Shown here: positions 17,188 through 26,455 of the stretch, piece after piece
How the letters are laid out: the number at the start of each line of letters is the position of its first letter
Position numbering within the stretch: the stretch's first letter is position 1
NCBI RefSeq assembly: GCF_035953295.1
Contig: NZ_CP108370.1
Location: 1,364,001 to 1,428,000, forward strand
Reading direction: 5' to 3'
DNA from: Streptomyces sp. NBC_01335
GTDB lineage: Bacteria; Actinomycetota; Actinomycetes; Streptomycetales; Streptomycetaceae
DNA length: 64,000 nucleotides
Position numbers and translations under genes: made by a program
The notes under the pieces: model-generated
The model's input: the letters and a program-made list of their open reading frames with translations, nothing else
What the model was told of the DNA's origin: nothing
Databases searched by the model: none

Positions 17188-18126
17188 TTACATCTTCGTC
17201 AGGAGGTCCACCGCGAACACCAGGGTCGACTTGGCGGGAATCGACTGCTGCGCGGTGTCGCCGAAGGCCTGGTCCGGCGGGATGACCAGAAGGACGCGGC
17301 TACCGATCTTCTTGCCGACCAGACCGTTCTTGAGACCCTTGAGGGTCACCTGCTCCAGCGGGAAGGTCTGCGTCTTCCCTTGTTCGTAGGTGCTGTCGAA
17401 CGTCTTTCCGTCCTTCCACAGCAGCCCCACGTAGTTCACCACGACGCTGTCGGTGTCCTTGACGACCTCGCCGTCGGACTCCAGCACGTAGGTGGAGGAG
17501 AGCTTGGCGGGCGGGTCGCTCTTCGGGACGGTGACGCTGGGCGCCTTGCCGTCGGTGTTGGTCCCGACCTTCGGCAGCGCGGCGTCGTTCTGGGTGACCT
17601 TGGTTCCCTCGGCGGACGTCGGGATCTGGGTGGCCTTGACGACGTCGATGACGAAGACGAGGGTCGCGTTGGGCTTGATGTCGCCCTGCCCCTGCGCGCC
17701 GTAGCCGAGGTCCGGCGGGATGACGAGCTGGACGCGGCTGCCGACCTTCTGGCCGACGAGCCCCTTGTCCCAGCCCTGGATGACCATGCCGGCGCCCAGG
17801 GTCAGATCGAACGGGCTCTTGCGGTCGAAGCTGTTGTCGAAGGGCTTCGTGGAGTCCCAGGCCTGGCCGAGGTAGTTGACCTGGACCGCGTCGCCGTTCT
17901 TCAGCGTGGCGCCGTCGCCCTCGCTGATGACCGTGGTCTTCAGCTCCTTGGGCGGGTCGCCCACGCCCTTGGCGAGGGTGGGTTTCTCACCGAACTTGGC
18001 ACCCGCGGTGATCGCGGGCACGCCGGTCTCGGACGATGCGGAGTCGGAGGCCTTGTCGTCGCTGCCGCAGGCCGCTACGGAGAGCAGCAGCAGGGGGACG
18101 ACGAGAAGGCCGGCAAGTCGGCGCAC
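17188..18126 (-). CDS. Tandem-FKBP lipoprotein
   Basis: 312 residues. A lipobox signal peptide ends LLSVAACGSD (Cys about 20). Two FKBP domains follow: the first (about residues 65-165) is canonical with GAGMVIQGWDKGLVGQKVGSR and GYGAQGQGDIKPNATLVFVIDVV; the second (about 205-312) has lost several pocket residues (EQVTLKGLKNGLVGKKIGSR replaces the VIxGW motif) and may be structural. Expected on the outer membrane face, assisting exported proteins. Immediately upstream of the cytoplasmic FKBP gene. Confidence 0.93.
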   Translation of the reverse strand: MRRLAGLLVVPLLLLSVAACGSDDKASDSASSETGVPAITAGAKFGEKPTLAKGVGDPPKELKTTVISEGDGATLKNGDAVQVNYLGQAWDSTKPFDNSFDRKSPFDLTLGAGMVIQGWDKGLVGQKVGSRVQLVIPPDLGYGAQGQGDIKPNATLVFVIDVVKATQIPTSAEGTKVTQNDAALPKVGTNTDGKAPSVTVPKSDPPAKLSSTYVLESDGEVVKDTDSVVVNYVGLLWKDGKTFDSTYEQGKTQTFPLEQVTLKGLKNGLVGKKIGSRVLLVIPPDQAFGDTAQQSIPAKSTLVFAVDLLTKM

Positions 18127-18444
18127 TGGTTCCTCAGATCTCAGACGACACAGTCATGGGTCCCGGACACCTTACGGCCTCCGCACGCCGCGGAGCCGGT
18201 TCGTGACGCCCCGCGCCGCCGCCCGGCCGGTCGTCTCCCCCGTGCGTGCGACCGTCGCACGCTCCGTACGGCGTGGTGTTCGAACGCACCGGCACCCGGG
18301 CCGTGTGCCGAAAGGGGCACGGACACACGGACAGGCCCCGGAACGGGTGTTCCGGGGCCTGTCCGTCCGCGCCGGTTGCGCGGTGACACTCGGCGGTGAC
18401 GCCCACTTTGCGCGCCGCCGCGGAAGGCCGGCGGGCGCGGGACC
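18127..18444. other. 318-nt intergenic region between FKBP lipoprotein and pafA
   Basis: Holds the promoter side of the FKBP lipoprotein and the terminator of pafA (18327-18366). I see no coding sequence; the short frames here have no ribosome-binding site. Confidence 0.7.
18327..18366 (-). terminator. Terminator after pafA
   Basis: Perfect 17-bp stem (18327-18343/18350-18366) with the loop CGGGTG, 79 nt past the pafA stop. Confidence 0.85.
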
Positions 18445-19806
18445 TCACATGCCCGCGATCAGCTTCTCCACCCGGTCGTCGACGGACCGGAACGGGTCCT
18501 TGCACAGCACCGTGCGCTGCGCCTGGTCATTGAGCTTGAGGTGGACCCAGTCGACGGTGAAGTCCCGCCGCTGCTCCTGGGCCCGCTTGATGAAGTCCCC
18601 GCGCAGCCGCGCCCGGGTGGTCTGCGGGGGCACGGACTTGCCCTCGAAGATCTTCAGGTCGTTGCAGATGCGGGTGGCCTGGCCCTTGCGCTCCAGGAGG
18701 TAGTACAGACCCCGGCGCCGGTGGATGTCGTGGTAGGCGAGGTCTATCTGAGCGACCCTCGGGTGCGACATGGTCATGTTGTGCTTGGCCCGGTACCGCT
18801 CGATGAGCTTGTACTTCATGACCCAGTCGATCTCGGTGGCGATCTTGTCGAGGTCCTCCGCCTCGATCGCGTCCAGGGTGCGGCCCCAGAGTTCGAGGAC
18901 CTGGTCGACGGTGCCGGTGCGGATGCCCCGGCGTTCGACGAAGTCGACCGCCTTGTCGTAGTACTCGCGCTGGATCTCGATGGCCGACGCCTCGCGGCCG
19001 CTGGCCAGACGCACCTTGCGCCGGCCGGTCGTGTCGTGGCTGACCTCGCGGATCGCCCGGATCGGGTTCTCCAGCGTCAGGTCGCGCATCACCGTGCCCG
19101 CCTCGATCATGCGGAGCACGAGGTCGGTGGCGCCGACCTTGAGCAGCATGGTCGTCTCGGACATGTTCGAGTCGCCGACGATGACGTGCAGGCGGCGGTA
19201 GCGCTCGGCGTCCGCGTGCGGTTCGTCGCGGGTGTTGATGATCGGCCGGGAGCGCGTGGTGGCGGAGCTGACGCCCTCCCAGATGTGTTCGGCACGCTGG
19301 CTCACGCAGTAGACCGCTCCGCGGGGGGTCTGCAAGACCTTGCCCGCGCCGCAGATCAGCTGCCTCGTGACGAGGAACGGAATGAGGATGTCCGCGAGCC
19401 GGGAGAATTCCCCGTGCCGGGCCACGAGGTAGTTCTCGTGGCAGCCGTAGGAGTTGCCCGCTGAGTCGGTGTTGTTCTTGAAGAGATAGACGTCGCCCGC
19501 GATTCCTTCCTCGTGCAGGCGGCGTTCGGCGTCGACGAGCAGACCTTCCAGAATGCGTTCGCCTGCCTTGTCGTGGGTGACAAGCTCAGTGAGGTTGTCG
19601 CATTCGGGAGTTGCGTATTCCGGATGCGAACCCACGTCGAGGTAGAGGCGGGCGCCGTTCCGCAGAAAGACATTGCTGCTGCGGCCCCATGACACGACAC
19701 GGCGGAAGAGGTAGCGCGCCACTTCGTCAGGTGACAGTCGGCGCTGTCCCCTGAACGTGCACGTGACGCCGTACTCGTTCTCCAGCCCGAAAATGCGGCG
19801 GTCCAT
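18445..19806 (-). CDS. pafA: Pup-protein ligase PafA
   Basis: 453 residues, the usual length. Glutamine-synthetase-like active site: [11 protein letters not shown] at the N-terminus, catalytic Asp57 in [17 protein letters not shown], and the nucleotide-site segments [20 protein letters not shown] and [19 protein letters not shown]. It activates the C-terminal Glu of Pup with ATP and links it to substrate lysines, marking them for the proteasome. There is no insertion loop like that of Dop, which distinguishes the two paralogues. Here it stands 4.5 kb from pup, separated by an MFS/LacI pair and prcAB; it starts 9 nt after the MFS stop, so it may also be read through from the MFS promoter. Confidence 0.97.
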   Translation of the reverse strand: MDRRIFGLENEYGVTCTFRGQRRLSPDEVARYLFRRVVSWGRSSNVFLRNGARLYLDVGSHPEYATPECDNLTELVTHDKAGERILEGLLVDAERRLHEEGIAGDVYLFKNNTDSAGNSYGCHENYLVARHGEFSRLADILIPFLVTRQLICGAGKVLQTPRGAVYCVSQRAEHIWEGVSSATTRSRPIINTRDEPHADAERYRRLHVIVGDSNMSETTMLLKVGATDLVLRMIEAGTVMRDLTLENPIRAIREVSHDTTGRRKVRLASGREASAIEIQREYYDKAVDFVERRGIRTGTVDQVLELWGRTLDAIEAEDLDKIATEIDWVMKYKLIERYRAKHNMTMSHPRVAQIDLAYHDIHRRRGLYYLLERKGQATRICNDLKIFEGKSVPPQTTRARLRGDFIKRAQEQRRDFTVDWVHLKLNDQAQRTVLCKDPFRSVDDRVEKLIAGM

Positions 19807-19815
19807 GACTGAACA

Positions 19816-21078
19816 TTACGCCTTACGGCGTGAGCTGAAACCGGGTTCGACAGCTCCGTTTCGATCATTTTCCGATCCGGCCACAACGGTGCCCGTGGGT
19901 GCGGGAACTGCGAGGACCTTTCCGGTGGCCAGCAGGACGATGAGCGCGGCGACCCCGCCCGCTCCCGCAACGGCGAAACTCCAGGCCGTCCCGCCCAGCT
20001 CGACGGCGGGCCCGGCCACCGCCGTGCCGGCCGCCGCGCCCACGCCGATGGTCGTCACGAGCCAGGAGAACGCCTCGGTCACGGTGCCCCGGGGCGCGTG
20101 CCGGTCGACCACGATGAACGAGCAGGCGATGGCCGGCGCGAGGAACACCCCGGCGAGGGCGGCCAGGGCCGTCATCGCGACCACACCGGGCGTCAGCACC
20201 AGCGGCAGGTAGCCGAGGGCCAGCAGGGCCACGATGGAGCGGAGCCGCCGCTCGGGCGCACCGGCCCACTGCCGGGCGCCGTAGACCGCGCCGCCCAGCA
20301 GCGCGCCGAGGCCGAGCGCCGCCATCAGCCAGCCGTACACGGACTCGCGGCCCTGGTCGTCGGCGTAGGCGACCCCCGCCACGGTGATCGAGCCGAGCGC
20401 GAGGCCGACGAAGAAGAGCGAGCCGAGGAGGGCGAGGAGTCCGGGCGAGCGCAGGGCGCCGAGCCAGTGGGCCTCGCGGGGCGCGGACCGCCAGGTGCGG
20501 GAGGGCTCGGACAGGACCACCGAGAGCGCCCCGAGGACCCCGGCGGCGTTGACGACGAGGAGGGCCACGGCGGGCGACCAGAGCGACACCAGCAGGGTCA
20601 CCAGCAGCGGCCCCGCGGTGAACATGACCTCCTGGGCGACCGCGTCCAGGGCGTAGGCGCGGTGCACCCGCTCCTCCCGCTGCCCGAGGACGGACGGCCA
20701 GAGGGCGCGCAGCCCGCCCTCCAGGGGCGGGGTGGCGACCCCGGCGACGATGACCGCCGCATAGGCGAGCGGCAGTGGGTCCAGGCCCGCGAGGGCCAGC
20801 AGCACCATGCCGAGGGCGGAGACGATCGACGCCGGGAACTGCACGCGCGGCTGGCCGTACAGGTCCACCGCCCGGCCGAGGAGCGGCTGCCCGACCGCCG
20901 TGGCGAGGCCGTACGCGGCGGCGAGCCCGCCTGCCAGCGAGTAGCTGCCGCCCTCGGCCCGGGTGAAGAGCACGATCGCGATCGGGGCGATGCCGTTCGG
21001 CAGCCGCCCGACCAGGGTGCCGGTCAGCAGCCGGGCCGCGTGCCGCTCCCGGAGGATGTCCAGATATCCCGCGGCCAT
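19816..21078 (-). CDS. MFS transporter
   Basis: 420 residues with twelve predicted membrane helices and a central cytoplasmic loop (EPSRTWRSAPREAHW). The segment GRAVDLYGQPRV after helix 2 fits the MFS loop 2-3 motif loosely. Sugar, drug or metabolite efflux all remain possible. It diverges from a LacI regulator at 21242, which is likely its repressor, and an imperfect 10-bp inverted repeat lies between the two starts. Its stop is 9 nt from the pafA start. Confidence 0.88.
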   Translation of the reverse strand: MAAGYLDILRERHAARLLTGTLVGRLPNGIAPIAIVLFTRAEGGSYSLAGGLAAAYGLATAVGQPLLGRAVDLYGQPRVQFPASIVSALGMVLLALAGLDPLPLAYAAVIVAGVATPPLEGGLRALWPSVLGQREERVHRAYALDAVAQEVMFTAGPLLVTLLVSLWSPAVALLVVNAAGVLGALSVVLSEPSRTWRSAPREAHWLGALRSPGLLALLGSLFFVGLALGSITVAGVAYADDQGRESVYGWLMAALGLGALLGGAVYGARQWAGAPERRLRSIVALLALGYLPLVLTPGVVAMTALAALAGVFLAPAIACSFIVVDRHAPRGTVTEAFSWLVTTIGVGAAAGTAVAGPAVELGGTAWSFAVAGAGGVAALIVLLATGKVLAVPAPTGTVVAGSENDRNGAVEPGFSSRRKA

Positions 21079-21123
21079 TCCCGCCCCTCTCCCCCGGTAC
21101 GGGCCCGCGCCCGCCCGAGGTTT

Positions 21124-21150
21124 TACGTATAACGTCGAGGGTCATACGTA
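21124..21150. promoter_or_regulatory. Inverted repeat between MFS and LacI genes, candidate operator
   Basis: TACGTATAAC (21124-21133), 7 nt, GTCATACGTA (21141-21150); 9 of 10 positions are complementary. It lies 46 nt from the MFS start and 92 nt from the LacI start in an otherwise GC-rich gap. Binding by the LacI protein is inferred from position. Confidence 0.5.
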
Positions 21151-21241
21151 CCATGTGCGCAGTCCGCCGGTCCACCGCGCGGCACCGGCCGCCTGGCCGG
21201 AACCGATCGACAGCACCGCCACCACCCGCACGGAGGCCCCA

Positions 21242-22273
21242 GTGAGCAGCCCGTCCCAGCCGGCTCCGGCCCGCCCCACCAGCCGGGACGTGGCACGGGT
21301 CGCGGGGGTGTCGCAGGCGACGGTCTCCCTGGTGCTGGGCGGCAAGTGGCCCGGCCGGGTGTCGGAAGCCACCGCCGAGCGGGTCCGGGCCGGCGCGCGC
21401 GAACTCGGCTACCGCCCGAACCTCGCCGCCCGCAGCCTGCGCCTGGGCCGGACCAGGACCGCGCTGCTGGTGGTGCCCGCGCTCACCCACGAGTTCTTCG
21501 CCCGGGTCTACACGGGTGCCGCCTCGGTCGCCGCCGACCACGACTTCGGCGTGGTGCTCTACCCGTCGCCCGACGGCACCGGACCGGCCAAGGACCCCTT
21601 CGCCAGCGCCCGCGCGGCGCTCGACGGCGTGATCGCCTCGTCCATGGCGACCGAGGCCCTCGGGGCGCTGGGCGGTACGGAGCTGCCGCTGGTGATGCTG
21701 GACAGCGACCCGTCCGGGGCGGGCGCGGCGGCCCAGGTGAACCTCGACATCGCGGACGGGATGCGCCAGGTCGCGGAACACCTGCTCGCCCTCGGCCACC
21801 GCCGTTTCACGCACGTGGCCGCCGCCGTCGACTCGTGGACCTTCGCGGTGCGCGCCCGCGCCCTGCGCGAGGCGCTCGCCGCCGTGCCCGGCACCTCGCT
21901 GCGTACGGTCGCCTCGCCGCTGGAGGTCTCCGGCGGGCTGCGGGCGGCCGAGGCGGCGCTGACCGCGCCGGGGCCGCGGCCGACCGCGCTGGTCTGCGAC
22001 GGGGACGTGCTGGCGGCGGGCGCCTGCAAGGCGGCGCGGCGGCTGGGCCTGCGGGTGCCCGACGACCTGTCGGTGTCGGGCTTCGACGACCTGGCGCTCG
22101 CCACCGCCGTGGAGCCCGAGCTGACCACGGTGGCGCTCCCCGCCGAGCAGGTGGGCGAGCAGGGCATGACGGCCCTGCTCGCGGTGCTGGACGGCCGCCC
22201 CGTCCGTACCGGCAGCCTGCCGGTGGAGCTGGTGGTGCGCGGCTCCACCGCCCCACCGCCGTCGCACGGCTGA
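21242..22273 (+). CDS. LacI-family transcriptional regulator
   Basis: 343 residues from GTG 21242 with GGAGG 9 nt upstream; the frame is open 93 codons further back but without LacI character. The helix-turn-helix and hinge (SRDVARVAGVSQATVSLVLGG, then ARELGYRPNLAARSLRLGRT) are followed by a periplasmic-binding-protein-like sensor domain. It should bind a small ligand, probably a sugar-like molecule, and control the divergent MFS gene. Stop is followed at once by a 22-bp terminator shared with prcA. Confidence 0.93.
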   Translation: MSSPSQPAPARPTSRDVARVAGVSQATVSLVLGGKWPGRVSEATAERVRAGARELGYRPNLAARSLRLGRTRTALLVVPALTHEFFARVYTGAASVAADHDFGVVLYPSPDGTGPAKDPFASARAALDGVIASSMATEALGALGGTELPLVMLDSDPSGAGAAAQVNLDIADGMRQVAEHLLALGHRRFTHVAAAVDSWTFAVRARALREALAAVPGTSLRTVASPLEVSGGLRAAEAALTAPGPRPTALVCDGDVLAAGACKAARRLGLRVPDDLSVSGFDDLALATAVEPELTTVALPAEQVGEQGMTALLAVLDGRPVRTGSLPVELVVRGSTAPPPSHG

Positions 22274-22275
22274 CA

Positions 22276-22323
22276 TGACGGTGCCCGGGTCCCGTCCGGT
22301 CGGACGGGACCCGGGCACCGTCA
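22276..22323. terminator. Bidirectional terminator between lacI-type gene and prcA
   Basis: Perfect 22-bp stem (22276-22297/22302-22323) with a GGTC loop, one of the strongest hairpins in the window, between two convergent stops. Confidence 0.9.
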
Positions 22324-22343
22324 CCGCGTCGATCCGCTGCGGA

Positions 22344-23123
22344 CTACTCCTCGGCGGGGCCGCTCGTCCCCTCGGACTCCTCCGTGTCGGACGGTGCGTC
22401 CGTGGGCGTGGTCGCCGCGGCGCCGTCGGCCTCCAGCAGCCGCGCGAGCTGCCGTCCGACGATCCGCTTGAACTTGCGCTGCTGGGGCCGGGTCCGGTCC
22501 AGCACCGCGACCTCAAGCCGCTCCGCGGGGATCTCCCGCTCGCTGCCGTTGGGGTCGCGGGAGAGCGCCTGCACGGCGAGCTTGAGCGCCTCGGCGAGCG
22601 TCATGCCGTCGCGGTGCCGCTGGTCGAGGAAGGTGCTGATCTGCTCGGCGTTCCCGCCGACCGCGACCGAACCGTGTTCGTCCACGATCGAGCCGTCGTG
22701 CGGCAGCCGGTAGATCTGGTCGCCCTCGGGCTCGGCGCCGACCTCGGCGACGACCAGCTCCACCTCGTACGGCTTCTCGGCCGCGCTGGAGAAGATGGTG
22801 CCGAGCGTCTGGGCATAGACGTTGGCCAGCCCACGGGCCGTCACGTCGTCGCGGTCGTAGGTGTATCCGCGCAGATCGGCGTAGCGCACCCCGCCGATGC
22901 GGAGGTTCTCGTACTCGTTGTACTTGCCGGCGGCGGCGAAGCCGATCCGGTCGTAGATCTCGCTGAACTTGTGCAGCGCGCGGGACGGGTTCTCGCCGAC
23001 GAACACAATGCCGTCGGCGTACTGCAGCACTACCAGGCTGCGACCGCGGGCGATGCCTTTGCGGGCGTATTCCGCCCGGTCGGCCATGGCCTGCTGGGGT
23101 GAGACATAGAACGGCGTCGACAC
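22344..23123 (-). CDS. prcA: 20S proteasome alpha subunit PrcA
   Basis: 259 residues. The N-terminal gating segment [23 protein letters not shown], then [20 protein letters not shown] and the alpha-subunit core. The alpha rings gate the chamber and dock ARC/Mpa. The last 40 residues are an acidic, Ser/Thr/Ala-rich disordered tail. It follows prcB by 64 nt on the same strand, giving the usual beta-then-alpha order. Confidence 0.97.
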   Translation of the reverse strand: MSTPFYVSPQQAMADRAEYARKGIARGRSLVVLQYADGIVFVGENPSRALHKFSEIYDRIGFAAAGKYNEYENLRIGGVRYADLRGYTYDRDDVTARGLANVYAQTLGTIFSSAAEKPYEVELVVAEVGAEPEGDQIYRLPHDGSIVDEHGSVAVGGNAEQISTFLDQRHRDGMTLAEALKLAVQALSRDPNGSEREIPAERLEVAVLDRTRPQQRKFKRIVGRQLARLLEADGAAATTPTDAPSDTEESEGTSGPAEE

Positions 23124-23187
23124 CGGCTATCCGTCCCTTTCTGTCAGTGACGAGTGCATCTCGAAATCCCCGGAACCCCGGGCCGGA

Positions 23188-24036
23188 TCAGAGCAGAGCC
23201 GCGCGCGGGCCGTCGGGGTGTTCGAGGCGGCGCTCCAGGATCTCGCGGGCGATCGAGGAGGACTCCCCGTCCGACAGCCGGCGGAAGCCCTCGTCGGTGA
23301 TGACGGTGACGATCGGGTAGATGCGGCGCGCCACGTCGGGGCCGCCGGTCGCGGAGTCGTCGTCCGCGGCGTCGTACAGGGCCTGCACGACCAGGGTGAG
23401 CGCCTGGGACTCCGTCAGGTCCTCGCGGTAGAGCTTCTTCATGGAGCCCCGGGCGAAGAGCGATCCGGAGCCGGTGGAGGCGTATCCGGCGTGCTCCTCG
23501 GAGCGGCCTCCGGTGACGTCGTAGGAGAAGATCCTGCCCCGGCCCTTGTCGACGTCGTAGCCGGCGAAGAGGGGGACGACCGCGAGTCCCTGCATGGCCA
23601 TCGCCAGGTTGCCGCGGATCATCGTGGAGAGGCGGTTGGCCTTGCCCTCCAGGGAGAGCTGTGCGCCCTCGACCTTCTCGAAGTGCTCCAGCTCCAGCTG
23701 GAAGAGCTTGACCATCTCCACCGCGAGACCCGCGGTGCCCGCGATGCCGACGGCGGAGTACTCGTCGGCGGGGAACACCTTCTCGATGTCGCGCTGGGCG
23801 ATCATGTTGCCCATGGTCGCCCGCCGGTCACCGGCGAGCACCACGCCGCCGGGGAACGAGGCCGCGACGATGGTCGTCCCGTGCGGCGCCTCGACGGCCC
23901 CCTTGAGCGGCGGGAGGTTCCGGTTGCCCGGGAGCATCGCGGGTGCGTGGTCGGACAGGAAGTCCATGAACGAGGACGAACCCGGCGTCAGGAACGCAGC
24001 TGGTAGACGCCCGGTGTGACGAGTGTTGGCTTCCAC
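23188..24036 (-). CDS. prcB: 20S proteasome beta subunit PrcB
   Basis: 282 residues from GTG 24036, which has GGAGGG upstream; the frame extends to an ATG at 24123, but that N-terminus is not family-like. A 53-residue propeptide ends at HG and the catalytic Thr54 opens the mature enzyme ([21 protein letters not shown]). Lys and Asp partners in [12 protein letters not shown] and the SGSLFARG segment are in place. Proteolysis takes place in the central beta rings. Confidence 0.97.
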   Translation of the reverse strand: MEANTRHTGRLPAAFLTPGSSSFMDFLSDHAPAMLPGNRNLPPLKGAVEAPHGTTIVAASFPGGVVLAGDRRATMGNMIAQRDIEKVFPADEYSAVGIAGTAGLAVEMVKLFQLELEHFEKVEGAQLSLEGKANRLSTMIRGNLAMAMQGLAVVPLFAGYDVDKGRGRIFSYDVTGGRSEEHAGYASTGSGSLFARGSMKKLYREDLTESQALTLVVQALYDAADDDSATGGPDVARRIYPIVTVITDEGFRRLSDGESSSIAREILERRLEHPDGPRAALL

Positions 24037-24349
24037 GCGTTTCCCTCCAGGTATGCATGCGACGGCCCGCCGGGGTCGGGACGGACGCCCGATGCGCCGA
24101 TGGCCGGTGTGCGGTTGAAGCACCGTACGTCACGGACCCTACCCGCCCGGTGGCGGTGATCCACCTGTACGGGGGAAGCGGCCGGCGGAGCTGTTCGCAC
24201 CCCGGCCGCCTCCCCCGCGGCGGCCCTGCGGCCGCCGGTGACCTCCCGGTCAGCGGCGGCGCGCGTCCGGGGAGCCGGTCCGGCGGTTCAGGGCGCGGAG
24301 CGCCCGTTCACCGCCGGTGACCGGCGCGCGGAACAGGTGTCCGCGCGGA
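24037..24349. other. 313-nt region between prcB and pup
   Basis: I see no supported gene. It contains an interrupted hairpin (24281-24316, arms CGGCGGT and GGGCG) and the pup terminator at 24325-24347. In related genomes a small nuclease-like gene can occupy this place; nothing comparable is readable here. Confidence 0.65.
24325..24347 (-). terminator. Hairpin directly after pup
   Basis: CGCGCGGA (24325-24332) pairs perfectly with 24340-24347 over a 7-nt loop, 3 nt after the pup stop. Short stem, so it may act as mRNA 3' end or partial terminator limiting prcBA readthrough. Confidence 0.55.
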
Positions 24350-24568
24350 CTACTCCCCGCCCTTCTGTACGAAGCTCCGCACGAAGTCCTCGGCGTTCTC
24401 CTCCAGGACGTCGTCGATCTCGTCCAGGACCGAGTCGACGTCGTCGCTCAGCTTCTCCTGGCGCTCCTTGAGGTCCTCCGAAGCCTGCGCATCCTGCGCC
24501 TGCTCCTCGGTCTCCTCGGTGGAGCGCGTCGCCTTCTGCTGTCCGCCGCCGGTGTCCTTGGTCGCCAT
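24350..24568 (-). CDS. pup: Prokaryotic ubiquitin-like protein Pup with encoded C-terminal Glu
   Basis: 72 residues. Disordered N-terminus (MATKDTGGGQQKATRS), then a coiled-coil-forming helix (SEDLKERQEKLSDDVDSVLDEI) that ARC recognises, ending FVRSFVQKGGE. The last codon is GAG, so the protein is made with the Glu that PafA conjugates; Pups ending in Gln need Dop deamidation first. It is translated after dop (129-nt gap) and before prcB. Confidence 0.96.
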   Translation of the reverse strand: MATKDTGGGQQKATRSTEETEEQAQDAQASEDLKERQEKLSDDVDSVLDEIDDVLEENAEDFVRSFVQKGGE

Positions 24569-24696
24569 CTAGCTCACCCCGCTCGGTTCGAAGCATTCGA
24601 AGCTCTTGATCAGACCCTACCCACGGGGTCCGACATCGGCCCGGTACTTTTCCAACGTCCGGGCCCTGTCCCGATCATTCCCCTCCGGTGGCCCGT

Positions 24697-26208
24697 TCAG
24701 CCGCCGGACAGCACCCGGACCAGCTCCTCCGCCGTGCGGCAGCGGTCCAGGAGGTTCTTGACGTGCTCCCGCGTCCCGCGCAGCGGCTCCATGGTGGGCA
24801 CCCGTTGCAGGGAGTCATGGCCCGGCAGGTCGAAGATGACCGAATCCCAGGAGGCGGCGGCCACGTCGTCCGCGTACTGGTCCAGGCAGCGGCCCCGGAA
24901 ATAGGCCCGGGTGTCCTCCGGGGGCTTCGTACGCGCCCTGGCGACCTCGTCCTCCGCCAGCAGGCGTTTCATCCGCCCGCCGGCCACGAGGCGGTTGTAG
25001 AGGCCCTTGTCGGCCCGTACGTCCGCGTACTGGAGGTCCACCAGGTGCAGGCGCGGTGCGTCCCACTCCAGGCCGTCCCGGCGCCGGTAGCCGTCCATGA
25101 GGGCCCGCTTGGCCACCCAGTCCAGCTCCCCGGACAGGCTCATCGGGTCGTTCTCCAGGCGGTTGAGGGTGTCCTCCCAGCGCACCAGGACGTCCCGGGT
25201 CTGGTCGTCGGCGTCGGAGCCGTACCGCTCCTCGACGTACTTGCGGGCCAGCTCGAAGTACTCCATCTGGAGCTGCACCGCGGTGAGTGTGCGGCCGCTG
25301 CGGAGCGTGATCAGGCGCTGCAGGGACGGGTCGTGCGAGACCTGGTGGAGGGTCCGTACGGGCTGGTCGACGGCGAGGTCCACGTTGATGAACCCGTCCT
25401 CGATCATCGAGAGGACCAGGGCGGTGGTACCGAGCTTCAGATAGGTCGAGATCTCGGAGAGATTGGCGTCCCCGATGATGACGTGCAGCCTGCGGTACTT
25501 CTCCGCGTCGGAGTGCGGCTCGTCCCGGGTGTTGATGATGGGGCGCTTCAGCGTCGTCTCCAGCCCCACCTCCACCTCGAAGTAGTCGGCGCGCTGGCTG
25601 AGCTGGAAGCCGTGGTCTCGGCCGTCCTGCCCGATCCCGACCCGGCCGGCCCCGGTGACGACCTGGCGGCTGACGAAGAACGGGGTCAGGTGGCGCACGA
25701 TGTCCGAGAAGGGGGTGTCCCGTCTCATCAGGTAGTTCTCGTGCGTGCCGTAGGAGGCGCCCTTGTTGTCGGTGTTGTTCTTGTAGAGGTGGATCGGCTG
25801 GGCGCCGGGGATGGCGGCGGCCAGTTCGGCGGCCTCGGCCATGATGCGCTCGCCGGCCTTGTCCCAGAGGACCGCGTCCCGGGGGTTGGTGATCTCCGGG
25901 GAGCTGTACTCGGGGTGCGCGTGGTCGACGTAGAGGCGGGCGCCGTTGGTCAGGATGACGTTGGCCAGACCGATGTCCTCGTCGGTGAGCTGGCTGGAGT
26001 CGGCGGTCTCGCGGGCGAGGTCGAAGCCTCGCGCGTCCCGCAGCGGATTCTCCTCCTCGAAGTCCCAGCGGGCGCGGCGCGCCCGGTGCATCGCCGCCGC
26101 GTAGGCGTTGACGATCTGGGACGAGGTGAGCATGGCATTGGCGTTGGGGTGGCCGGGGACGGAGATTCCGTACTCCGTCTCGATGCCCATTACTCGCCGT
26201 ACGGTCAT
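24697..26208 (-). CDS. dop: Deamidase/depupylase Dop
   Basis: 503 residues. Paralogue of Paf[13 protein letters not shown] at the N-terminus and the catalytic Asp95 in [16 protein letters not shown]. The Dop-specific insertion (about residues 41-78, [16 protein letters not shown] onward) is present and separates it from PafA. It hydrolyses the isopeptide bond between Pup and substrates and would deamidate Gln-ended Pup; because this Pup ends in Glu, only depupylation is required here. First gene of dop-pup-prcB-prcA on this strand. Confidence 0.97.
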   Translation of the reverse strand: MTVRRVMGIETEYGISVPGHPNANAMLTSSQIVNAYAAAMHRARRARWDFEEENPLRDARGFDLARETADSSQLTDEDIGLANVILTNGARLYVDHAHPEYSSPEITNPRDAVLWDKAGERIMAEAAELAAAIPGAQPIHLYKNNTDNKGASYGTHENYLMRRDTPFSDIVRHLTPFFVSRQVVTGAGRVGIGQDGRDHGFQLSQRADYFEVEVGLETTLKRPIINTRDEPHSDAEKYRRLHVIIGDANLSEISTYLKLGTTALVLSMIEDGFINVDLAVDQPVRTLHQVSHDPSLQRLITLRSGRTLTAVQLQMEYFELARKYVEERYGSDADDQTRDVLVRWEDTLNRLENDPMSLSGELDWVAKRALMDGYRRRDGLEWDAPRLHLVDLQYADVRADKGLYNRLVAGGRMKRLLAEDEVARARTKPPEDTRAYFRGRCLDQYADDVAAASWDSVIFDLPGHDSLQRVPTMEPLRGTREHVKNLLDRCRTAEELVRVLSGG

Positions 26209-26411
26209 GCGGCCCTCCTTGCCCGGCGTCGTCCCCTCCGGGAACGGCGCTCAAGTACCGCTGCTTGTCCGGTTGCGTGCGCGGTCGTCCGGCCCCGCAC
26301 TGCGCGGTCGGCGGTACGTCAGAGCCTAGAGCGCCTCTGCCCCGGTGGGGAGATCCATTACGTCATTGTTCGGATGCGGCGCGAATACGGCTGGAACTCC
26401 GGGGAAAACAG

Positions 26412-26447
26412 CCGGCTGCGGTTGCCCGGTGGGGCAGCCGCAGCCGG
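26412..26447 (-). terminator. Terminator after arc
   Basis: 16-bp stem with one G-T pair (26412-26427/26432-26447) and a GGTG loop, 9 nt past the arc stop, separating it from dop. Confidence 0.8.
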
Positions 26448-26455
26448 TCCGCTCG

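Noticed and set aside
24057..24320. 87-aa plus-strand frame between prcB and pup
   Set aside because: No ribosome-binding site and no resemblance to the nuclease sometimes found at this position; overlaps the GC-rich hairpin region.
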